Source of the DNA: DATLZC01 sp037444005
GTDB lineage: Bacteria; Chloroflexota; Dehalococcoidia; DSTF01; JACRBR01
Length of the DNA stretch: 15,750 nucleotides
Direction of reading: 5' to 3'
Assembly (NCBI GenBank): GCA_037444005.1
Contig: JBBING010000053.1
Span: 1 to 15,750 of the forward strand
The notes beneath the pieces were generated by a model. That model ran no database searches, was not told where the DNA came from, and saw nothing but the letters and a program-made list of their open reading frames with translations. The first letter of the stretch is position 1. Each line of letters begins with the position of its first letter. The position numbers were made by a program, and so were the translations under genes. Positions 6,871 through 13,397 of the stretch are shown here, piece by piece.

Positions 6871-7869
6871 TCACGGCACCTTCAGGACGGCGGCCCCCTC
6901 CACCCTACCCGCCTTGAGGTCTTGCAGAGCCCGGTTCGCGTCCTCGAACCCGTACGGCTGGACGTTCGCTCGCACGGGAATCTTCGCGGCGAGCGCGAGG
7001 AATGCGCGCGCGTCTTCGCGCGTTACGTTGGCCACGGAGCGTATCTCCTTTTCCCAGTACAGCCGCCGGTAGTCGAAGGACGGGATGGGCGTCATGTAGA
7101 CAGCGTTGATCGCGAGCGTGCCTCCCCTCGCCAGCCGGTCGAGCGTCTGCGGGACGAGGTCGCCTGCCGGCGCGAAGATGATCGCACTATCGAGCCCTAC
7201 GCCGGGGTCGTCCGACGCCTCCCCTGCCCAGACCGCGCCCATCTCGCGCGCGAACCGCTGGTGCGCCTCGCCCCGGGTAAACACGTAGACCTCGCAGCCC
7301 CAGTAGCGCGCGACCTGAATCGCCAGGTGCGCCGACGCCCCGAAGCCGACGAGCCCGAGCCGCCGCGCTCGCTGCGCGTTCGCCAGCCGGAGCGCCCGAT
7401 ACCCGATCACGCCCGCGCACAGGAGCGGCGCCGCCTCGAGGTCAGGGATGGCGTCCGGGATCGGGAACACGTAGGCCGCCCTCGCGACGGCGTACTCGGC
7501 ATACCCGCCGTCGACGTGGTAGCCGGTGAACGCGGCCTGCTCGCACAGGTTCTCCTCCCCCTCCACACAGAGGGCGCACCGGTTGCAGGCGGACGCGAGC
7601 CAGGTGACGCCGACCCGCTGCCCTACGGAGAGCCCGCGTATGTCGGCGCCGAGCCGTTCGATGACGCCTACAATCTGATGTCCTGGCGTCACCGATTCGC
7701 GCACGGGCGGCAGCTCGCCCTCGGCGACGTGCAGGTCGGTCCGACAGACCCCGCACGCACGCACGCGGATCAACACCTGGTCCGGCTCCGGCTCGGGCAC
7801 AGGGCGCTCCTCGAGGGCCAGTGGGGTCGACTCGATGGGTCCGGGCGTCCGGACAGTCCACGCGCGCAT
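6871..7869 (-). CDS. Zinc-dependent alcohol dehydrogenase (MDR family)
   Basis: This 332-residue medium-chain dehydrogenase has catalytic zinc ligands C42 (GVCRTDLH), H64 (TPGHQ) and C151 (LLCAGVIGYRAL), and structural zinc cysteines C95, C98, C101 and C109. The Rossmann motif is GFGASA at 175-180. In place of the usual GHE after the catalytic His it has GHQ, a variant I have seen in some of these enzymes. It should oxidise an alcohol or reduce an aldehyde with NAD(P); the substrate cannot be read from sequence. The ATG has a strong GGAGGAG whose bases lie partly inside the end of mutL, and only 3 bases separate the mutL stop from this ATG. It is therefore the third gene of the mutS-mutL transcript although its job is metabolic. 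Confidence 0.9.
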   Translation of the reverse strand: MRAWTVRTPGPIESTPLALEERPVPEPEPDQVLIRVRACGVCRTDLHVAEGELPPVRESVTPGHQIVGVIERLGADIRGLSVGQRVGVTWLASACNRCALCVEGEENLCEQAAFTGYHVDGGYAEYAVARAAYVFPIPDAIPDLEAAPLLCAGVIGYRALRLANAQRARRLGLVGFGASAHLAIQVARYWGCEVYVFTRGEAHQRFAREMGAVWAGEASDDPGVGLDSAIIFAPAGDLVPQTLDRLARGGTLAINAVYMTPIPSFDYRRLYWEKEIRSVANVTREDARAFLALAAKIPVRANVQPYGFEDANRALQDLKAGRVEGAAVLKVP

Positions 7870-7872
7870 CTG

Positions 7873-9612
7873 CTATCTCCTCCGGAACTCCCGCGCGAGG
7901 TCGTCGGAACGCAGGTGCAGCATCGTGGGTCTGCCGTGAGGACAGGTGCGCGGCATGCGGCACGCTTCCAGCGCCTCGATGAGCTCCCGCATCTCGGCGT
8001 CCGAGAGCGTTTCTCCGGCGCGCACCGCGGCGTGGCACGCCAGGGACGCCGCGACGCGGTGTCGCCGGTCGTCCACCCCCTCCTCGCGCTCCAGCAGATC
8101 CAGCAGCTCCGTCAGCGAGCGTCCGGCGTCGCGCCCCGCCACCGCGCTCGGCAGCGCCCGCAGGGCCCAGACGCCGTCGTCGCCGAACGGCTCGAGGTCG
8201 TACCCGTGCGCGCGCAGCTCGTCGAGGTATTCGGTTACCAGGGCGCGGTGCCGCGCCGTGAGCTCGACGGGCTCCGGCGCCAGAAGCTGCTGCGAATCCG
8301 GCCGCTTCCGCTCGACCGCGTCCAGGAACCGCTCATACAGCACCCGCTCGTGCGCCGCGTGCTGGTCGATGAGACACATGCCTTCAGGCGACTCGGCGAC
8401 GATGTACAGCGCGCCGACCTGCCCGACCGGCCTGAGGACCGGAAGTCGAACAGCGGCCTCGCTTCGGGCCGTCTCGTCTCCTCCCGAGGGCGCAAGCGTC
8501 GGCTGGTAGGCGGGGGACGCGAGACGCAGCTCCTCCCGCTTCGTCGTGTCTTCGGACCCGAGGGAAGCGGGGTCTTGCGGCAGAGGCGTCGCCGGCGCAA
8601 CGGCGCGGGCCGCCGACAGCCTCGCGAGGGTCGCCCGGACGGCGTCCCGGACGACGCCGAAGACCTCGCGCTCACGCCGCAGCCGCACCTCGGCCTTCGT
8701 GGGATGGACGTTGGGGTCGACTTCGTCGGGGGCGAGCCGCAGGTGTACGATGGCCAGCGGATGGCGACCCGAGAGCAGTTGCCCCTGGTACCCCTCTTCC
8801 ACCGCGAACGTGAGCGACCGATTCCGCACCCAACGCCGGTTCAAGAAGAGGCTCACGTCGGCCCGCGAAGCGCGCGTGACGTCGGGCGGGGCGACCAGCC
8901 CCGCGAGCGCGATGCCGAGAGCGTCGAGGTCCGCCTCGGACCGCAGGGTCACGAGCGCGCTCGCGATCCTGGGTCCGTATACCGCCGCTGCCGCGTCCCT
9001 CGGATCGCCCGTGCCCGGCGCCTGGAGCGCGACGCGCCCGTCGATCCGCAGGGTGAACTGCACCTCCGGGTACGCGAGCGCGTAGCGACTCACGACGGTG
9101 GCGATGTGTGCAGCCTCAGCGGCGGACGACCGGACGAACTTCAGGCGCGCCGGTTGGCGCCGGAACAGCCCTCGAACGGTCACGCTCGTGCCCGGTGGCG
9201 CCGCTTCCGGGCCCTCCTCGACCGCTTCGCCCGCTTCGAACCGGAGGCGGCGTCCTTCCAGGCTGTCAGGCACGCGCGACACGATTTCGACATCCGCCGC
9301 CGCGGCGATGCTGGGCAGCGCCTCTCCCCGAAAGCCGAGGGTCTCGATCCGCTGGAGGTCGGCTTCCGAGGCGAGCTTGCTGGTGGCGTGCCTCTCGAAC
9401 GCCAGCCGGAGCTCGTGCGGGGGTATCCCGCAGCCGTCGTCGACGACCCGGATGAGCGCGAGCCCACCTTCCCGCACCTCTACGGAAATCCGGCTTGCGC
9501 CCGCGTCGAGGCTGTTCTCGACCAGCTCCTTGACCACGGACGCCGGCCGTTCGATGACCTCACCGGCGGCGATACGGGCGGCCTCGAGCGGAGAAAGCAC
9601 CCGGATCGTCAC
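7873..9612 (-). CDS. mutL: DNA mismatch repair protein MutL
   Basis: This 579-residue protein is close to the usual MutL length. The N-terminal GHKL ATPase shows E29 in KELVENSLDAGA, DDGCGI at 58-63, TLGFRGEAL at 91-99 and GTSVTVRGLF at 141-150. A Pro/Ser-rich linker (about 335-390) joins it to the C-terminal dimerisation/endonuclease domain. The nicking-endonuclease motif is intact, DQHAAHERVLYE at 416-427, with the supporting ACHAAV (525-530) and CPHGRP (557-562). It should therefore be the nicking type used by bacteria without MutH. MutL is recruited by mismatch-bound MutS and nicks the new strand. The GTG start overlaps the mutS stop (GTGA), with GGGAG 10 bases upstream inside mutS, so translation is coupled. 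Confidence 0.97.
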   Translation of the reverse strand: MTIRVLSPLEAARIAAGEVIERPASVVKELVENSLDAGASRISVEVREGGLALIRVVDDGCGIPPHELRLAFERHATSKLASEADLQRIETLGFRGEALPSIAAAADVEIVSRVPDSLEGRRLRFEAGEAVEEGPEAAPPGTSVTVRGLFRRQPARLKFVRSSAAEAAHIATVVSRYALAYPEVQFTLRIDGRVALQAPGTGDPRDAAAAVYGPRIASALVTLRSEADLDALGIALAGLVAPPDVTRASRADVSLFLNRRWVRNRSLTFAVEEGYQGQLLSGRHPLAIVHLRLAPDEVDPNVHPTKAEVRLRREREVFGVVRDAVRATLARLSAARAVAPATPLPQDPASLGSEDTTKREELRLASPAYQPTLAPSGGDETARSEAAVRLPVLRPVGQVGALYIVAESPEGMCLIDQHAAHERVLYERFLDAVERKRPDSQQLLAPEPVELTARHRALVTEYLDELRAHGYDLEPFGDDGVWALRALPSAVAGRDAGRSLTELLDLLEREEGVDDRRHRVAASLACHAAVRAGETLSDAEMRELIEALEACRMPRTCPHGRPTMLHLRSDDLAREFRRR

Positions 9613-12218
9613 GACGGCTGCGCTCCCTTCGCCTTGCGCCGCAGCTCATAAAGCTTCGTGAGGGCCTCGAGAGGCGTCATGGTGTCGGGATCGAGCGAGG
9701 CGAGCTCCTCGATGAGTGGCGACGCCGACGGCGGCGCGAACAGCGGCAGCTCCTCGAGCGGCGCCGGGTGCAGCCTCGGAGCGCTCGCGCCGTTCCGTTC
9801 CAGCGCCACGAGCACTTCACGGGCCCGCCGGACGACCGCCCGCGGCAGGCCCGCCAGCTCCGCGACGTGCACTCCGTAGCTACGGTCGGCGCCTCCGGGC
9901 ACGATACGGTGGAGGAAGACAACCTTTCCGTTCTCTTCAGTTACCGCCACCGTCGCGTTCCGGACCCGGGGCAACGTGTCCGCCAGCGCCACGAGCTCGT
10001 GGTAGTGCGTCGCGAAGAGCGTACGGGCGCGCGCCTCCGGGGTGTTGTGCAGGTACTCCACCACGGCGCGAGCGATGGCCAGCCCGTCGTACGTACTCGT
10101 TCCCCGGCCGATCTCGTCCAGGACCACCAGCGAACGCGGTGTCGCGTTGCGCAGGATGTTCGCCGTCTCCAGCATCTCGACCATGAAGGTCGACTGCCCC
10201 GAGGCGAGGTCGTCCTGCGCGCCCACGCGAGTGAAGAAGCGGTCGACGAGGCCGATGCGGGCTTCCCTGGCCGGCACGAAACAGCCGCACTGCGCCATGA
10301 GCGTGATGAGCGCCACCTGACGCAGGTACGTCGACTTCCCGGCCATGTTGGGCCCGGTGATGACGACGATCTGGGCGCCGTCGCTCGACAGCTCGGTGTC
10401 GTTCGGGACGAACACGCCCTCTCCCAGCGCGCGCTCGACCGTGGGGTGCCGCCCGTCGCGGATGACGATGGCGTCGGAGTCGTCGACCACGGGGCGGCAG
10501 TACCCGTAGCGGGACGCCGCTTCCGCCAGCGCCGCGGCCACATCGAGCTCGGCGACCACCTCCGCCGTGGCCAGAATCGCCTCCGCTTGGGCGGCGATCT
10601 GAGCGCACACCTGACGGAAGATCGCGGTCTCCAGCTCTCCGATGCGTTCCCGCGCCGTCAAGAGCTGGCTCTCGTAGTCGCGAAGTTGCGGCGTCACGTA
10701 CCGCTCGGCGTTCACCAGCGTCTGTCGCCGCTCGTAGTCCTCGGGGACGAGGCCGGCGTTGACCTTGCTGACCTCGATGTAGTAGCCGAAGACCTTGTTG
10801 TACCCCACCCGGAGCGATTTGATGCCCGTTCGCTGCCGCTCCCCAGCTTCGAGCTCGGCGAGGAACCGACGCACGTCGCGCGTGATGAGCCGAAGGCTGT
10901 CCAGTTCCTGGGAGAAGCCGGGGCGCACCACGTCGCCGGCCTCGAGCGACGCCGGCGGGTCGTCGCTGATGGCCTGCGCGATGGCCGCCACCGCGTCTTC
11001 GCACGGGCGGAGACGCCGCGCGAGCTCCTGCGCCGCCGATGCGGGGATCTCCTCCAGCGCCGCGCGCAGGTCCGGCGCCGTCTCGAGTCCCCGCCGCAGA
11101 GCCACGAGGTCACGCGGGTTCGCCATGCCTGCGCTCACCCGGCTGACCAGCCGCTCGAGATCGGGCATGTACCGCAGGAGCTCGCGAACTCGCGCGCGCG
11201 CGAGCCCGTCGTCGAGAAGCGCCTGGATCTCGTCGAGCCTTCGATCGATGGCGGCGATGTCCAGAAGCGGCCTCGCGAGCCGGCGGCGCAACAGCCGTGA
11301 TCCCATCGGAGTCTCGGTGAAATCCAACGTCGCGAGGAGCGAGCCCTCACGTCGCCGGTCTCTCCCGGCCTCGAACACTTCGAGATGCCGGAGCACCACC
11401 GGATCCAGCGCCATGGCGCCTTCCGGCCGGCCGACGGTGAGGTTCCGGATGTGCGAAAGGGACGCGAGGTGATGCTCGCGCAGGTACGCCAGGGCCGCGC
11501 CCGCGGCCCGCGTCGCCAGGGGACGCTCCCGCAGCCCGAACGCTTCCAGCGACGCCAGGCCGAACTGGCGTCGCAGCCCCTCGTCGGCGACGTCGAAACC
11601 GAACCAGTAGGGATCGAACGTAGAGACGTGCGCACGCGTCGCGGGAGGAAGGACGCCCTCCGGGATCACGATCTCGGCCACGGCGAGGCGCTCGAGCTCG
11701 GCAAGCGCCTCGCTCGCCGGCGCCTCCATCGCGACGAATTCGCCGGTGCTCACGTCCACGTAGGCGAGCCCCACCGGGACGTCCCCGTCGGTCCAAGGGT
11801 CCTCGCCTTTGGGGCGACGCCGCGCCGGCGGGGCCAGCGCCGCCAAATAGTTGTTGGTCCGCTCGTCGAGCAGATTCCCCTCGAGGACCGTCCCCGGCGT
11901 CACCACGCGGACGACCTCCCGGGGCATGAGGCCCTTCGAACCGGAGGCGTCGCCGGTCTGCTCGCAGATGGCGACCTTGTAGCCCTTGGCGATGAGCTTG
12001 GCCAGATAGCCCTCGAGCGCGTGGTGCGGGATGCCCGCGAGCGGCACGCGCAGGTTCTTGCCCATCGGCCGGGACGTGAGGGTGAGGTCGAGTTCGCGGG
12101 CGCAAACCTCGGCGTCGTCGTCGAACGTCTCGTAGAAGTCGCCGAGCCGGAACAGCACGATGGCGTGTGGATAGCGCCGCTTGATGTCCAAGTACTGCCG
12201 GCGGATCGGGGTGGTCAA
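9609..12218 (-). CDS. mutS: DNA mismatch repair protein MutS
   Basis: This 869-residue full-length MutS1 recognises mismatches and small loops and signals to MutL. Domain I carries the mismatch-wedge FYE at 28-30 (GDFYETFDDDA). The connector (about 125-240), lever and clamp (about 255-535, with YNKVFGYYIEVSK at 473-485) follow. The ABC-type ATPase has Walker A GPNMAGKS at 622-629, GQSTFMVEM at 674-682, Walker B VVLDE at 698-702 and FATHYHE at 735-741. LEELPLF at 821-827 resembles a sliding-clamp-binding peptide. The start is TTG at 12218, which gives the usual N-terminus TPIRRQYLDIKRRYPHAIV. No good RBS is seen, but the leader from the promoter at 12253-12281 is short (about 28 bases) and no better start exists. 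First gene of mutS-mutL-dehydrogenase. Confidence 0.97.
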   Translation of the reverse strand: MTTPIRRQYLDIKRRYPHAIVLFRLGDFYETFDDDAEVCARELDLTLTSRPMGKNLRVPLAGIPHHALEGYLAKLIAKGYKVAICEQTGDASGSKGLMPREVVRVVTPGTVLEGNLLDERTNNYLAALAPPARRRPKGEDPWTDGDVPVGLAYVDVSTGEFVAMEAPASEALAELERLAVAEIVIPEGVLPPATRAHVSTFDPYWFGFDVADEGLRRQFGLASLEAFGLRERPLATRAAGAALAYLREHHLASLSHIRNLTVGRPEGAMALDPVVLRHLEVFEAGRDRRREGSLLATLDFTETPMGSRLLRRRLARPLLDIAAIDRRLDEIQALLDDGLARARVRELLRYMPDLERLVSRVSAGMANPRDLVALRRGLETAPDLRAALEEIPASAAQELARRLRPCEDAVAAIAQAISDDPPASLEAGDVVRPGFSQELDSLRLITRDVRRFLAELEAGERQRTGIKSLRVGYNKVFGYYIEVSKVNAGLVPEDYERRQTLVNAERYVTPQLRDYESQLLTARERIGELETAIFRQVCAQIAAQAEAILATAEVVAELDVAAALAEAASRYGYCRPVVDDSDAIVIRDGRHPTVERALGEGVFVPNDTELSSDGAQIVVITGPNMAGKSTYLRQVALITLMAQCGCFVPAREARIGLVDRFFTRVGAQDDLASGQSTFMVEMLETANILRNATPRSLVVLDEIGRGTSTYDGLAIARAVVEYLHNTPEARARTLFATHYHELVALADTLPRVRNATVAVTEENGKVVFLHRIVPGGADRSYGVHVAELAGLPRAVVRRAREVLVALERNGASAPRLHPAPLEELPLFAPPSASPLIEELASLDPDTMTPLEALTKLYELRRKAKGAQPS

Positions 12219-12252
12219 GAGTCGCGCTCGCGCGAATCGAACGTTTGGGCTT

Positions 12253-12281
12253 ATTGTAGTGCCCTCGCGCCCGCTTGGGAA
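12253..12281 (-). promoter_or_regulatory. Promoter for mutS-mutL-dehydrogenase operon
   Basis: On the minus strand TTCCCA (12281-12276, -35, 4/6) and TACAAT (12258-12253, -10, 5/6) are separated by exactly 17 bases. Transcription would begin near 12246, about 28 bases ahead of the TTG of mutS. It lies in the 72-base gap behind the SDR gene, so mutS can be expressed on its own. Confidence 0.65.
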
Positions 12282-12290
12282 CGCGTCCTC

Positions 12291-13268
12291 TCAGGGCTGC
12301 GAGCGCCCGAATCGCTCGATCTCCCGCTCCCAGTACACGCGGGCGATGTGCTCGACCGTGGATTCGAGGTCGTGTTCGGGCGCGAATCCGAGCTCGCGCC
12401 GGATGCGCTCGTCGGACACGAGGGGGCTGCGCGCCAGGTCGTCCACGGCGCGGCCGGCGCGGCGCCAGCCGCCCGTAAGGCGTCCCAGCAGTCGCGAGCC
12501 AAACCCATGAAGCGCGCTTCCACCAGCGGGGGACGCAAGCCCCACTGCGCGTCCGAGCGCAGCCGCGAACGCCCCTGGCGTGGCGTCGAAGCTCTTGAGC
12601 AGGTACGTGCGGCCTATCGCTCTATCGTCCGCGGCCGCGAGAATGGCTGCCCTGGCCACGTCCCGAATATCCACGAACGACACCGTCGGGCCGCCCGCGC
12701 CGGCCCACGAGGTCCCGCGGTCCAGGCGAAAGGCCTCGATGAGCGGAGCGACGACTCTCGTGTCGAGCGGTCCGACCGGGACCGCCAGCCGGAGCGTCGT
12801 GAGGCGCAAGTCCGGCTGGCCGACGTACGCCTCGACGACCCGCTCGGCTTCCACTTTGGACCGCGCGTAGTCGTCGGCGGGGCGTAGGGCCGCTTCTTCC
12901 GTGACGGGCTCACCGGTCGTCGGCCCGTGAACCGAGGCGCAGCTCAGGTGCACGATGCGGTTCACCTGCTTGCCGCGACAGGCCAGGATGATGGCGTTCA
13001 CCGCGAGGACGTTCACGGCCTGCAACCGGGCGGCCGCGCCGCCGGTGGCGGACGCGCAATTGAAGACGTTGTCCATGCCGACGACCGCCCGCCGGATGGA
13101 GTCTTCGTCGAGAAGGTCGCCCGTTACGGGCCGCACGCCCAGCGCGCTGAGCGCGTCCGCCTCGCTGCCCGGGCGACAGAAGGCGTATACCTCCTCCCCC
13201 TGCAACACCAGCCGTTCGGCCAGTTGCGCCCCGACAAGCCCGGTGGCCCCGAAGATGAGGTGCTTCAA
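12291..13268 (-). CDS. NAD(P)-dependent epimerase/dehydratase-like extended SDR
   Basis: This 325-residue extended short-chain dehydrogenase has the nucleotide motif GATGLVG at 7-13, an acidic DLLDEDS after the third strand (51-57), FNCAS at 69-73, the catalytic Ser in LSCASVHG (S109 or S112) and YARSK with Y134 and K138. Family members act as nucleotide-sugar epimerases, 3-beta-hydroxysteroid-type or other NAD(P) reductases; the substrate is not predictable here. FVDIRDVARAAI and a C-terminal LGFAPEHDLESTV region are typical of the family. The start is TTG: an in-frame TAA lies 15 bases upstream with no other start between, and GGGAGG sits 8 bases before TTG. An ATG 5 bases upstream is out of frame (ATG CGT TGA). 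Its own -10 and upstream terminator-like hairpin suggest it is transcribed apart from the NuoF-like gene. Confidence 0.85.
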   Translation of the reverse strand: MKHLIFGATGLVGAQLAERLVLQGEEVYAFCRPGSEADALSALGVRPVTGDLLDEDSIRRAVVGMDNVFNCASATGGAAARLQAVNVLAVNAIILACRGKQVNRIVHLSCASVHGPTTGEPVTEEAALRPADDYARSKVEAERVVEAYVGQPDLRLTTLRLAVPVGPLDTRVVAPLIEAFRLDRGTSWAGAGGPTVSFVDIRDVARAAILAAADDRAIGRTYLLKSFDATPGAFAAALGRAVGLASPAGGSALHGFGSRLLGRLTGGWRRAGRAVDDLARSPLVSDERIRRELGFAPEHDLESTVEHIARVYWEREIERFGRSQP

Positions 13269-13276
13269 CGCATCGG

Positions 13277-13282
13277 CCTCCC
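13277..13282 (-). promoter_or_regulatory. RBS deciding the TTG start of the SDR gene
   Basis: GGGAGG on the minus strand, 8 bases before the TTG at 13268. It is only 3 bases from the out-of-frame ATG at 13273, too close for that ATG to be used well. Confidence 0.7.
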
Positions 13283-13310
13283 GTTATGGCCGGCAGGCGT
13301 GGTCACGTCC

Positions 13311-13330
13311 GGCGATTGACGCCGATTGTA
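13311..13330 (-). promoter_or_regulatory. -10 element with tandem 10-bp repeat before the SDR gene
   Basis: TACAAT (13330-13325) has the same CTACAAT context as the mutS promoter and would give a leader of about 50 bases. No convincing -35 is seen. The same place holds two copies of CAATCGSC with a 10-base period, one overlapping the -10, so a regulator could bind on one face of the helix. Confidence 0.4.
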
Positions 13331-13358
13331 GAGGTTCCGGGTCGAAAATACGAGGATT

Positions 13359-13390
13359 TCCGCGCAACACGGCGGCGAATGTGGCGCGGA
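13359..13390 (-). terminator. Terminator-like hairpin behind the NuoF-like gene
   Basis: On the minus strand TCCGCGC (13390-13384) pairs with GCGCGGA (13365-13359), extended by CAC with GTG past a 2-base bulge. The loop is about 10 bases. It starts 8 bases after the stop codon. The T-rich run (GTATTTT) begins several bases after the stem, so termination may be partial. Confidence 0.45.
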
Positions 13391-13397
13391 GATGCTT

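Noticed and set aside
6866..6882. AAGGT/ACCTT inverted repeat at the convergent gene ends, possible two-way terminator.
   Set aside because: Only five pairs with a seven-base loop and no T runs.
6922..9651. Very long plus-strand open frame opposite the dehydrogenase and mutL genes (about 900 codons).
   Set aside because: It is Arg/Pro/Asp/His-rich without any recognisable motif, runs across two well-supported genes, and is the usual antisense shadow in GC-rich DNA. Similar shadows at 9768-11300 and 13623-15374 were dropped for the same reason.
13266..13273. ATG CGT TGA three-codon frame just before the SDR start, as a leader peptide.
   Set aside because: The RBS is too close to this ATG, and such a short frame arises easily by chance; TTG at 13268 explains the RBS spacing better.
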